Shown here: positions 46,718 through 58,160 of the stretch, in pieces
Position numbering within the stretch: position 1 is the stretch's first letter
Layout: every line of letters starts with the position of its first letter
Assembly (NCBI GenBank): GCA_019633425.1
Contig: WSUB01000006.1
Location: 186,001 to 250,000, forward strand
Direction: 5' to 3'
DNA from: Tulasnella sp. 424
Lineage: Eukaryota; Basidiomycota; Agaricomycetes; Cantharellales; Tulasnellaceae
Length of the DNA: 64,000 bases
Program-made: the position numbers and the translations under genes
Notes under the pieces: generated by a model
What the model was told of the DNA's origin: nothing
Databases searched by the model: none
Seen by the model: the letters and a program-made list of their open reading frames with translations, nothing else

Positions 46718-49582
46718 ATGGTCCCCTCGTCACCGTGGCAGAGAGGATCCACACACGACATCGACCATGACACCAAATGGAATGGTTCCAAAACCGCCTT
46801 CACCCCACCAAGACCACTCCCAAGGTTAGTACTATGACCATTTCTTCTTGGTTTGAGCATGGATCCTTATCTTTTGACTAGTAAAAATCATTTATCCCGG
46901 GGCTCACCTCCTAAAGCGTACCACCAAATCCACCCAACGGCTCGATACCGTGACGGTCGATCCCCTGCAACACCTTCGACACCGTCACTCAGCAGTTCTA
47001 CTCTCATTGGAGACAGTCCCCCTCCATCACCAACACCATTACGGAGAAAAGAGTTCAAGGAGTTTTCAAAGGTCCTAAGCTTGGAGAGCAACGCACCTAT
47101 CGAAGCCGAGATCACTTTGGATCCCGTGGAAGAACTCTGCAAAAAGGTGGACTCTGTAACCGTGGAGGGATTTTCGTCCAAGTACTCGCTACAAGAGCAC
47201 CAACGCATAGCCCGCCTGTTTATGATGCGCTGTGAACTGGGTCAATTCAAAGGAGGGCTTTTGCTCGATGTACGTACCTGATATGTATAGTTTTGGTTGG
47301 CCCCTCACTCACCAGATTTGTATATCAGGATGTAAGTCACCCTTCGTCAGTTTTGTTGCCGCTGTATAAAACCGCCCTATCTTCCTTAGATGGGATTAGG
47401 CAAGACAATCGAAATTCTTGCAAGGATATGCGACGCGAAATTTGTCCAAGCAGAAAGCGGACCCACTTGGTAGGGAGCTATACCTTTACCCGAAACACCC
47501 TCTACTAACTCACTTCCCGTAACTTCAGTATTGTCGTTCCCGCAGGTATTCTCAAACAATGGGAAGACCAGATCAGAAAGTTTGCTCCCGCTCGCAGGGT
47601 CCTCGTCCATCACGGAACCCGCCGTGCCCAGGGTGAGAGTGCGATTCTGGGCTGAGCCTTGCAGGAAATATGCTGAACACATGTTCTAGAGCCGCGAGCT
47701 TTTGAATCTTACGATATTGTGCTAGTGTCATATGAAACTTTGCGATCGGAGTGGTCGAATTGGACGAAGAATGCGAAAAAGAACACTGCCATGTTTCGTG
47801 CCTCTTTCCTGCGAATCGTTCTTGGTGGGTCCAAATTCGCCAGAGATTTGATCTTTTGGATGGTATTCATATTATATCTTGCAGACGAAGGACACTGGAT
47901 CGCCAATACAAAGACTCAACAGTCAAAGGCGTGTTGCGACTTGATGGGCAAATACCGATGGCTTGCCTCGGGGACGGCAATCAACGTAAGCCAGAGTAGC
48001 ACATATACCACTTTCCTTACTGATCTAGGCTCTCCACATGTAGAAAAGTGAGGATGAAATGCTCGTTTACTTCAAATTCCTCCAGGTTATCCCCGAAAAT
48101 CAATTGGGCTTCTTCTACGGAAACTCAGAGCGCATCGCTGTAAGTCTCCAGATATTCGTAATTTTGCTCTCGTTCCGCGATGCTAATTTCAGCATATCAA
48201 TAGCCATTCAGGGCGCCTTTTACAATTGGAAGGAAGAAAACCGGAGAAATCAACGGCAAACCCATCGTGGAACTACCTCTTCGAACGATTGAAATAATTG
48301 AAGTTGATATTCAGGACGATGACGAGGCAGCTTTCATACGTGGTTTTGAGGAAAGAGCTCCAGTGACCAATGATAACAAGTATCTTGCATCCCAGTACTA
48401 TAAAGATGGCCCCGAGGGGCCTAGGAACGGATTGACGATGTCGCTTCGTAAGCAGCAAGGTGAGAACGCTGGTCTTTGACATCACTTTTAAGCAACACTG
48501 AAGCAAACCAACAGCTGCTTGTAACCCCCGCCTTGTTACTACGGATAGGCCGTACACGGACGATGACACCTACGTTGATGGCTGTCAGATTTGTCACCAG
48601 CCCATAGTGAAGATGTGAGTGTCTACCCTTTTCAACGGTCATTGATACTCAAACTTCGTTCCGCCCTTTAGCGATGCCGAGTTTTGCAATCGATGTAAGC
48701 GTGGGGACCGTCCGAAAGTGGAGCAACCACGCAGGTCAATTGGTGGGAAGGGTGACACTCCGAGCTCCAAAGAAACGGCACTGCTTACCCTGATTCGGAG
48801 AATACACAACGAGGACAAGCAACCTAAAATAATAATTTACTGTAACTGGACGGAAGCTCTGGATTACATCCAACGACACCTGCAGGAAGCGAAATATTCG
48901 TATCTCCGATGTGAGTGAAGCCACTGCGTATAGCGAACGGTATCCTTTCTCATGATCATTTTTTTTTTCCTTCGTACGATTGCAGATGATGGGACAATGA
49001 GCCGGGATGCGAGGCAACAGGTCCTTCGCTCTTTTGAGCAGTACGCCAAGCCTACCGTCTGTCTGGTTAGCTTGAAAGCTGGGGGAATCGGTGCGCCTTA
49101 ACACCTGTTTAGACTAGGGGGCCAAGGAATTCTGAAGCTAAATCTACAGGGCTTAATCTGAACTTCTGTAATCACGCCATTATGTTCAATCCCTCTTGGA
49201 GTGCGGTAGAGGAGGATCAAGCTTTCGACCGACTTCATCGGTAGGTTACCGCCGACCTACTCCACCTTGGTGCTTCTCGCGGTGCTGAACTAAGTATCTT
49301 ATGAAGAATCGGTCAGGTTCGACCCGTTAAATGTTATAAGCTTATCGTCCCGGGAACCGTCGAAGTTAAAATTCTGCAGGTAGGCCGTTGTAACCATCCC
49401 ATCTCTCCCTACAACCTAATACATTTTCCGTATTATAGAAGCAGAATGAGAAGCGCGACGTACAAGAAAACGCATGGACAGCCGGAGGGCCAATCGATGG
49501 GACTCAGAGCACAGAAATGAACGCTAAGTTGGCGAAGGAGTTGAAGAAATGGGTTGGGGAAGACTCGGATGAGGACGAGTAG
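46718..49582 (+). CDS. SNF2-family helicase-like ATPase with four-Cys insert
   Basis: Fifteen exons give 673 aa: 46718-46824, 46882-47269, 47329-47331 (3 nt), 47390-47469, 47529-47632, 47690-47824, 47885-47985, 48044-48139, 48204-48459, 48515-48614, 48672-48910, 48986-49090, 49151-49241, 49307-49379, 49439-49582. Consensus motifs: Q-like QEHQRIARLF, Walker A DDMGLGKT (the first of the paired Asp residues ends exon 2 and the second is the 3-nt exon), IVVPAGILKQWE, DEGH, ASGTAIN, SLKAGGIGLNL and DRLHRIGQVRPV. A C-x2-C ... C-x2-C insert (CQIC, CNRC) lies between the lobes, as the RING does in Rad5/Rad16-type proteins. The protein is short and lacks other domains. Known relatives translocate on dsDNA in repair or chromatin remodelling; the specific role is unknown. 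Paralogous to the two upstream genes. Confidence 0.85.
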
Positions 49583-50021
49583 GAGAATTCGTTCCCGAAA
49601 CTGGTGCATATAGCCATGAGCATGACGTCGCAGAGTAGATGTCACTCAGCTAAGACAGCAGTGCTTGGATGACGGGCTCTTCCATTTGCTGCAAGTACAC
49701 TCGGCGGACGAACTTGGCCGAAGGACATTCTTATCGTTTTTATTCTGGTATATGTAAGGAATAGCAGTAGTGTATTATTTAGTCATGTTTTCTATTCCGA
49801 TGGACTCACGAATGGAGACGGTGGAGTTTCTAAGGCGGTATCGCGGACTATTCCGCCGACTAGGTGAGAGGCTCTTCCACGATTACTTCTTGTGACTAGC
49901 ATTCTGTCTTTGAGAGTGGTTGATAGGACTGACGAACAGCTCAGGTAGTGTATCTTAAGTCTTGGTCAAGTTGACGCTCCGCACCAACCACACCACTCTT
50001 CACCCATTCTTGTAACTCTTC
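49583..50021. other. Convergent intergenic region
   Basis: 439 bp between the 3' ends of the SNF2-type gene and the NR2C2AP-like gene. Nothing else recognised. Confidence 0.45.
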
Positions 50022-50593
50022 TTATTCTGTCCCAGTTACGTCAAAGTCATATATGGTTATCCGCCCGAAGAAGTCAGAGCTCTCTTCGAAAATGAGCTTC
50101 AGCTGCGTAACGGTAGCGGTGGGTTCATTCCCCTCGGCAGGTTCTCGCAGTGGGAACGATTGGACGCGGTTGACGTCCTCAGGAAAGACTTGTCGCACAA
50201 GAGTCCACTCAGAGTCCTGAGTGTCCGTCGACTGAGAGTAAACCGAACACTTTGTTCCGACGAACCCGCCTTGAAATGTGAATGATAGTGCTGTCGGAAC
50301 TACTGGACGTCCGAAGGCCACCTGAATGGTTTGGGGGAGTCCCTACCATATCCAAGCAGATGAATATAGATAGCGGGTACACCAGAATGGTAAAGATTAC
50401 CTGAGCGGAAGTCCAACATGTCTCGGGGCTCCTGTCAGTCAGGAACTTTTTCCCGACGCTACGATCAAGTGTTGAACTGACTCTGACGGGATTTCAAGGC
50501 TGGAACATAAATGGAAGCTCCCAAAATCTGGCGGAAAGGCGTTGAGAGAACTCACTTGATCCTGGTATTCGAGTCTATTAATGAGCCGGCCAT
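50022..50593 (-). CDS. NR2C2AP (TRA16)-like galactose-binding-fold protein
   Basis: Three exons (50593-50556, 50482-50401, 50342-50022) give 146 aa, matching the family's usual length of about 140. Signature segments are present in order: RSVGKKFLTD, PETCWTSAQGLPQ, LSFTFQGGFVGTKC, PEDVNRVQSFPL, LKLIFEESSDFFGRITIYD. The family (human NR2C2AP/TRA16) has a discoidin-like beta-sandwich; the animal protein was described as a nuclear-receptor-associated repressor, but fungi lack those receptors, so the ancestral role is unknown. The first intron has a gtgagt donor and the second a gtaatc donor. It is divergent from the TBC gene, with 126 bp between the start codons. Confidence 0.9.
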
Positions 50594-50719
50594 GAGCACC
50601 TTTTTGAGAGGTAGGGGGTGGGGACGGGAGGAGCCGAACTCCGTAAGGGGGTCGTGGTAGGCTTGGTCTTGTTTGGCCGCCGACCGGTGCTTCGAATTCG
50701 CAGCCACACCACCAACACG
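50594..50719. promoter_or_regulatory. Compact divergent promoter, NR2C2AP-like / TBC gene
   Basis: 126 bp between the start codons of two well-supported divergent genes, so their core promoters must overlap. Contains a G-rich run (gggggtggggacggg); no TATA box seen. Confidence 0.5.
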
Positions 50720-53108
50720 ATGACCGACGCCCCTCCCAACAACATAAATCTACCAACGCAGCCACCAGACCTAGCTTCGTCAGCATCTCAGATATTAGAA
50801 CCTCTAGATGAAGTTCGCTTTGCGATTGCACAGAACGACTGGGACCGACTGCGGACCTTGAGCTTGCAACCGGGCGGGTTCGGAGTTGAAGGCAGGAAGG
50901 AGGCTTGGTATGTGTTTGTACAACGGGAACGGAGCCGTTCACCAAATAAATCGAGTTTTCAGGCCATATCTCCTTCATGCCACCGCCATTGCCGGGCCTT
51001 CCTCGGACCGAGCCGGTTCTCCTGAACTCAAACAGGACCCTGACACATCAGGGGAGAACATTGGCTCGGTGATGCAGTCGCTTGAGTCTCTTCCCGAAAG
51101 CTCCACCGAATCTGTTGCCGAAGAATCCAAGTCCCATGAGGCCCCTCACCCCGACGAGCGCCAGGTTGGGCTGGACACTGACCGAAGCTTCGTGATGTAT
51201 CCGGCAGGTACGCCAAACCTTACGCAATACTCCATCCATTCATGGACTTTGGACTCACGAAATGAATCTCTTGCATTGATCATAGATAATGGGTTACAAA
51301 ATTCGACTCGAAAATCGCAGCTACACAACCTCATCGTTGCCATTTTGCGGAAACGCCGAAAGCTTAGCTATTTTCAGGTTGGTCTTGATTCTCATCACGC
51401 TCTGCCTCGCAAATGCTCACCTGTCCCCAATCTCCATACTTCAACTCTTGTCTAGGGCTTCCATGACGTCATCTCTGTCCTCTACCTCACCTTACAAGAC
51501 TCTCGCGAAAATTTTCAGCGGGACTCTACTCAGCCGTCCGAACTGCTTTTAAGATGTGGTGAAAACATAAGTTTGCATAGACTTCGAGACTCTATGGGAA
51601 GTGGTTTGGAACCTATCGTTGGTTATTTGCGGTATGCTAGGTCCTCACCGTTGAAGTAAGTGGAGGGGACTAACCGAGGGTTTAGGCTACTCCAACGGCT
51701 GTTCCGAGCGGCGGATCCAACATTAGCGGAGGTCATCGAACGGTGAGTTGACTATCCTGCTTCCTGAAATGTAAAGATTAATGGGCCCTCTTCATGGCAG
51801 GTCCTCACCTCAACCTTACTTTGCGCTTTCGAATCTTTTGACTTTATTCTCACACGACGTACCAACACTTCCACTCATTCAACGAATATTCGACTACTTG
51901 CTTTGCCGCCCACCAATATATGTCATCTATCTTGCTGCCGCAGTAAGTAAACGATTTTGCCATTGCTAGGCAATGAAACCGATTCTTACTACAGTTCTTA
52001 ATTCCAGATCGTTCTATCGAGGAAAGCGGATATTATGAAGCTCGATGCCGAAGGAGAAGATGGGATGATGCACTCTGTTCTCTCACAACTTCCGGTTATG
52101 GTGGCGGACGGACAGCAAGAAACGGAGTTGGACGTCAAGCCTCAGTCGACTCCGCGAGTGGGGAGAAGCACGTCTGCGTTGTATTCAACTACCATCATCC
52201 CGTCCTCGAGGCAGTCGGTTAGTCGTTCAAGAGAGCGCTCATCCACACGCGCCCCTCCACAGTCCGGCGAGCAATCCGCAGCAGCGAACTCAAAGCCCAC
52301 GGAGGGACATAATACACCAACGTTCGCTCAAGGGGCCAAGGCTGATGGTGACCTGCCGTCGGACTCTGTGAGGGCTTCGTCGCCAGTTCCGTCGGAAGCT
52401 CGGTCCACCGTTGCCACCACCCTCGCTGATGCAACCTCCCGGGCGACCACTCCATTCCCAGACCCAGAACTAAGAACCGAGGCTACCCACTCCGATATCG
52501 ACGAGAAAGCCAGTGTTCGTGATTCAACTGCATCACCAACGACGACTCAGCCGGACGGGATACCAATATCCTCGCTTCTTCGGGCGGCCGACGAGCTCTA
52601 CGAGAAATATCCGCCAACAGATCCTTCCATCGCTGCGGACACAATACTGGGGCCTCATAGCGTGATATTTACCTGGGGTGAAAAGGACCACGCGGTAGGG
52701 GCTGTCAACCGTTCATGCCTACCTTCGGATGACGAGGCGGAGAAGATGGTGGAGGACAAGTCCCTAGTCGTCCTCCCGTACGACCCAATGGACGATCTTC
52801 CCCCAGACGAGAAGAAGCCGGTCAAGAAGATACCGGTACAGCGGAACCCCTCGAGGGCGTTGCAGTCGACACTGGCCTACTCACTGGAGTTGTTCTTGAA
52901 GCTTGACAAGCGGACGATCCTTGCTGGCGTGATTGCAATGGTGGCAATAGGGGTGGCAACGTACGAAGCAAGGAGTGGCGGTAAATTGAGGAAGTTTGCA
53001 AGTCAAGTTGTCCCGCTCCTGCTGTCCCTGACAAACGTAGAGGGCTTTGTAGACCTTGCTGGTGAAGTTCTTCCGCGAGAAATCTCAGTAGAATCCCCAC
53101 CCGAATGA
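50720..53108 (+). CDS. TBC1D20/Gyp8-like Rab GTPase-activating protein
   Basis: Eight exons give 666 aa: 50720-50907, 50963-51207, 51286-51377, 51456-51631, 51686-51742, 51801-51942, 52008-53108, all in phase. The TBC domain has the catalytic Arg finger in DTDRSF (about residue 138) and the Gln finger in SYFQGFHDV (about 175), followed by the helical core (PYFALSNLLTLFSHDV, LLCRPPIYVIYLAAA). A long Ser/Thr/Pro-rich linker leads to a single hydrophobic segment near residues 603-621 (TILAGVIAMVAIGVATYEA), the C-terminal anchor typical of the TBC1D20/Gyp8 branch. These proteins stimulate GTP hydrolysis by Rab1/Ypt1 at the ER-Golgi boundary. The SYFQG form with a preceding RKRRKL is typical of this subfamily. 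Confidence 0.92.
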
Positions 53109-53516
53109 TCTCTGTCATATAATAAATGGACCATTATTTCATTTCCCTTTTCAACACGAGCGTTTGTGTTTCAGTAATTAATGCGTTCCGACGGTGAGAC
53201 GGCGAAAATTCCTGGGAGTCGAGCGGAGCATTGCATTAAACTAGCTCTCCTGGACTCCTTCTCCTAGCAACATGGCGAAAACGAGGCGTGGTTATCAGGA
53301 ATATTGAGGCCAGCGTCATCGTAGGTCTTGATTACGTCAGTAGAGGCCAAACAACCACTCTGCCCGAAAGTAGAAAAGTTGGGGGTTCAAATCGAGACGT
53401 GCAGACCACCTTTGCCCTCTACAGCGCATTTCTGTGAGTTCCTGATCATCCAAGTCCCTCATAGTAGCATCTCTTGCTTATCCCTCGTTTCACGTTCTGT
53501 CCTTGCAGTGGCATTC
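53109..53516. other. Intergenic spacer
   Basis: 408 bp. A gtgagt donor near 53432 and a pyrimidine-rich acceptor ending near 53507 could define a 5' UTR intron of the following gene. No gene is recognised. Confidence 0.35.
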
Positions 53517-56251
53517 ATGCATCTCCCTAGGATGGGTTGGCCAGTTCCTCAGCGCCAGCGCGCTACCAGTCCCAGTCAGAACAGTAAGACCTATACTCCT
53601 CAGCAGTCTTATTTACCGTCGCTGAGGGCTTCTGTCTCTTTCGGTTAGCCCCGGAAGGCTCGGCAGCCAAGAAGATCAAGACAGTATCTAGTGTCTCTAC
53701 TCAAGTACAGGCGACCACAAGGAACTTTACTGAGATTCCCTTTGAACTCAAGATAATGGTAAGACCGTTTCTGACTAAGCCGGTAGGAAAAGAACTCAAC
53801 CTTCCTCGTGCCTCGTTCAAGATTCTTAAATATCTCGACGGGGACGCCATTCTAACGTTGTGGCAAGCGTCGTCTGATTTCCACAGACTGCTTAAACAGG
53901 GTTATGAGCTCAAGTTCTGGAACCTGATCCGGCAGGAATCGGGATTCTCGGTCCCAGACGCTCCTCAGCTTCCTACGGACGATGAGCTGCGGATCATGCT
54001 CTATGTTGTTAATTGGTACTGCCAAGTAAGTCTTATTATTTGAAGTAGACTCGGTGTATTGTTGCTAATGATCCCAATACCCAGAAATGCACCTTCAACC
54101 GAGCGTCTCACCAGTGGGTGTGGGGTGTCCGGCTATGCAGCCGATGTCTGGTATCAGGGTCAGAACAGCATCCTTTGGAATTTCGATTCAACCTCATTCA
54201 TCGTTTTAACACAGGCTAATAACCCAGAAGGAGTTCGTCACGCAGCATAGGGAGCTGGTTGAAAATATGCCGTCTGCGTTCAATGCCATTGGATGGCATG
54301 ATCCCCGTACGTGGTTCCAATCTTGCCAAGATTGATATCACTAATTGCCTTCTCCTTTAAGTTGATATACCCGGGCTTGAATTCAGCCCGATGGCGACCA
54401 AGTTCATCGATGCTGGAGCGTCGCAAAGAGGTCATTTTGTCGCCTCTCGTTTATTGGCCGAGATGGCTGTCCGAGCGGTTCAGAAGTTCAAACACGAAGA
54501 ACCCGCCAAATCTGGAAACACTATCTCGAGAGATGTGAAAGGGTTGATTTTGAACGCTCGGCATGCCGCCACCAACGTAAGCTGCTGAGCCTGGAGCTCG
54601 TGGAGACGAGTTTCACTTATACGACTGAGGTTGTAGCTCCTTCACCCCATCCGAGAAGTACTACAAGACAGTGATCTAGAGATCACTCGAGTAGGAATCA
54701 AGCGCGAGAACCAGTGAGGTCCATTTTCCGGAATGCTTGTGGCGCTTTCTAACATCAGGTGTGGCGTGAAGGATAGTCGCAGCACTGCTTCCAATGAAGC
54801 ACCTCAAGCTTCGGGCTGCCGATATACCTGAAGCCACCGACCCGCAATGGAGAGCATTGGTTTACAAGGCGAACGAAATAACTGCTCGTGGTTCGTGTAG
54901 TTTTTCGTTTATAACTCAGCACAGCGATCCGTTCAACCCCTTCCTTGCTGCAGAGTGGCATGCGATCAAGACCCCGCTCGTACGCCTCGTCAAACAACAA
55001 CAAGTCGACAGAATCACCGCGATCCTGGAGACTTATGTCCCACCAACACCCGCCTCTATGGCCATTCCAGCTTACGACCAGGGCCTGGAGAACGCAGAAA
55101 GCCTGATGGTTGGCATCTTCCCTGTATCAGTATGGCTAAAAGTACGCTCTGCTGTGGTGATAACCGTAACCGCTGAACGTGCTCACCCGACGGCATTAGG
55201 TTTGTGCCAATGCCGACCTTGAGACCATTAACAACGTCGAGAAGACCTCGAAGCTTGTTCGCGTGGCGCTCCGTAGTCGAGCTGCGGATCCCGCGTGGCG
55301 TTGTATTCGCATTTCGCTCGGTCTGGAAGCGCGGTTCGATCACTGGCCAGAACGAGCGTTTCTGGCTTTTGCAATCCGTCGACGTTGCTTGGTGGGTGGA
55401 TTTCATCTCAAACATGGAAGCGATCAGTTCCACTGATACAAAATGTACAAAGTACTGCACCCAAGAGGGTCTTAACATCCCTCTCCTGTCCTCCGTTTTA
55501 TGCGGCGACTGCTTCAAGTCCCAGTAAGATATTATCGCTGCAAGTATCCCGAAGATTGGCTGCTGACTCTACTCTACGCATAGCGTGGTTGAGGTGGACA
55601 AAGGCATTGAAACTTTGTTACCTAAACCGATCCTAAGATCCCTAGCGTTCATCGGAAGCCGTGAGTGACAACAGAACTGAGAGGAAGTCACCATATACTC
55701 AATACAGCTTGTCTACGTTCGACTTAGGCCCTTTTTCCAACTTCGGGTGGATCGAAACCTACAAGGCTAACGTCAAGCTTTATAGCCCTGGCTATGCTGA
55801 ATCAATGGCTCTGTGGTTGAAAAACCTACCAGCCGATGTACGAAAGTATTTGCCACAGGACTTGATACAGAAATACGTGGCACGACATACCAACGCGTTT
55901 ATCGAAGTATGAAAGCCGGCCCACGACTACGGCGATCTCGTTGACATTCATTTGACACAGGTCGCGAAACAATGCGAGAGGTGGCAGAAAGTTCGTGATC
56001 CAGAAAATACTCGTCTCATCAGCCGACGGGAAGAAGCGTGAGCCTCGTCGACGCCTAATCCGCTTATCATGACGATTTTCCGATTTCGTTGCTATTTGCT
56101 TAGGTTGCTCCGTCGAGTTGACAGAGACGGTTCTGCTATCGGCATCCCTGGACATGTGTTTCAGTCTGCAGGGTGGAGGAACGTGGCGGAGAAAGCATAT
56201 CCGTTGTCAGAAAAAGGTGCGGGGACTTCGTTTACAGGGGATCAGATGTAA
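53517..56251 (+). CDS. F-box protein with two four-Cys modules, copy 2
   Basis: Fifteen exons give 628 aa: 53517-53583, 53649-53758, 53822-54025, 54085-54158, 54215-54306, 54362-54576, 54637-54713, 54772-54887, 54954-55141, 55200-55391, 55453-55523, 55584-55660, 55728-55906, 55961-56037, 56104-56251. The F-box-like segment (FTEIPFELKIM...DAILTLWQASSDF) is followed by C-x2-C-x15-C-x2-C (Cys 126, 129, 145, 148) with WVWG between the pairs, as in the gene at 29768-31642. A second, similar module (Cys 444, 447, 462, 465) lies in the C-terminal half and is missing from the shorter paralogue. The end carries VAKQCERWQKVRDP. Two acceptors (before 54772 and 55453) end in AAG rather than CAG/TAG. The start could be the next Met at 53532. 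Probably an SCF adaptor; substrate unknown. Confidence 0.7.
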
Positions 56252-56829
56252 ACTGAGAGCTGAACCGTTGACAACAGAGTGGACGAAGATAAAAACGCGA
56301 GTTTTGGACGTTACCCGGGAACATCAAGTTATCGGAGGGGTGCATATCGCAAACCTGCGCTGATTGATACTATAGTGGAGTTGGGGCTTTATCTCTGGCC
56401 TGCCACAGAGTTTGTATCGCTACAGCTGTTTTCACGTCTGCAACATGTCCGTTTCCTTTCGTGTACTCCATTAATCAAAGCTATTCCAGACTCCCGTGAT
56501 CCTTTTAAAAGTTAATTGTTGAATGGATACACGAATCTTTACTCTTAAATGCCCTCGCTTGAATGCCTATCCTGCATTATTCACTAGGGGCGCCCTTTGT
56601 ATGCTCGAGTCGGACATGAGACATCGAGATGGTCCCATTCGCTATGGTTGGGCGCATGGGTCCGTGCGAGCCATGAACAATGCCATTGGTCGAATTAATA
56701 CAGAGCGAGCTTTACATAGAACCAACCATATGACGGCGCCACATACGTCATTTACTAAATAACTCTGGAAGCGGTGCGAAACAGGAGGGAGGACGAAGCC
56801 GGCAAACACATGGCCGTGCCAGGGACGAG
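56252..56829. other. Spacer before repeat block 2
   Basis: No gene seen. The 79-codon frame at 56523-56762 has no recognised feature. Confidence 0.4.
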
Positions 56830-57945
56830 ACCATCATGAGAAGACGAGATCAAAAATAAGGCATAGGGAGGAGCACATAAGGGACCTGGGAAGGAATGAG
56901 ATGACACGAAGAGAAGAGAATTGCATTGTGAGCAAGTAACCTCTTAAGGGGATAATCAACTCGTGCGATAAACGCAAAGCCCACCTCCAACTCACCAACA
57001 GAGACCGATAACAGATAGAGGAGACGTTTATTCTGGTTTGAGAGTGCGTGCGTGCTTCGTCTGTGTCCGGGACCACCACGGGGAGGCGCACGACTCCGAC
57101 CTCGAGTCCGCTGCAAAACGAAAACGTTAGACGTTTGAGCCACTAAAAGTAAGCTCGTCCGTACTACTGGGAGATTCGAAGCTTCCCACAAACCTCGCCG
57201 CGTTTGCTGAAGCCAACAAACCACCTGGATTTGTGTGGGGTGGCGCACGTCACAAAACGGACGAACCGGGAGACAGCCCAGCGACAAAGCGCGAACCACT
57301 TTCTTCGCGAACCAAGCGCCGGAGACTTGTCAAAACAATGGTTAATCCATGTCGAGAAAACGCCGTGATCGCTTCCAACTTACCACTGAAAGAGACATGA
57401 AATGGACAGACGAACAAGGCCCGTCTCGTTTAGCCTGCGTGCGTGCTTTGTCTGTGTCCGGGACCGCCACGAGGAGGCGCACGACTCCGACTTCGAGTCC
57501 CATGAAAACCAGGAAGCGTCGCCCTCTGCAAGACGACGGGTCAGACATTCGAGTACGCGTGCTCCAGTTTGCTTGTGCTTGTCTGGGGCATTGAAGCTTC
57601 CCGCAAACCCGGCCGCATTTACCGAATGCAACAAACCGCCAGGATTTGTGTGGTGGGTGGTGCACATCACAGACGGACTACAGGAAAACAGCCAGGAGAC
57701 GAAGCGCGAGAGGACCAGAATCCAAGGTGTCCTGCCTATGGATGTACCGGGAGTCTCGAGTTAGATGGTGTTTTGCGTCTGGCTTTGGACCGGAAGCTTA
57801 CCCCCAATGCGGACAATGCTTTCCAACCCCAAAACAGCATCTAGCGCAAAGAAAGCACGTTGGTCAGTGAGATTATGATCAGATAAAGAAGATTATCACC
57901 TTGAGAACCGCTGAAGCTTACCAGCCAGACCAGAGACGTTGACCC
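56830..57945 (-). repeat. Tandem exon-like module array, block 2
   Basis: Reverse-oriented, with the same X, Y and Z segments as blocks 1 and 3: X near 57795, Y near 57590-57760 and 57180-57290, Z near 57440-57500 and 57050-57110. About two units are present; the outer one has lost its X segment. A 107-codon minus-strand frame (57665-57342) spans Y and Z without splicing, but it is not conserved in other copies. Confidence 0.7.
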
Positions 57946-58160
57946 TGTTCAAATGGAGGAGACGAAGCAGTCAGCTGGTCGAACGAACAGAAGCGCGTGA
58001 AATGTATAACAGACTGTGTAGTGGGCAAACCGGTCTGGATGGTCCTTGCGTCGGATCGTTGGATGGTTGGCTGGGTAAGAACAGACGACTTCCCAAGGTC
58101 GATCGTTGACGCCAGTCGACTAATGGAGCTTCGACAAGTTCCCACACAACGGTCACCACC
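57946..58160 (-). promoter_or_regulatory. Leader segment of repeat block 2
   Basis: On the minus strand this shows GTGGGAACTTGTCGAAGCTC, a diverged GGCGTCAACGATCGACC core and CCTTGGGAAGTC, in the order seen in the leaders of blocks 1 and 3, and it lies at the same end of its array. It is the most diverged of the three. Confidence 0.4.

Noticed and set aside
53340..53410. tRNA-like B box (GTTCAAATC)
   Set aside because: No matching A box, acceptor stem or anticodon arm could be folded around it.
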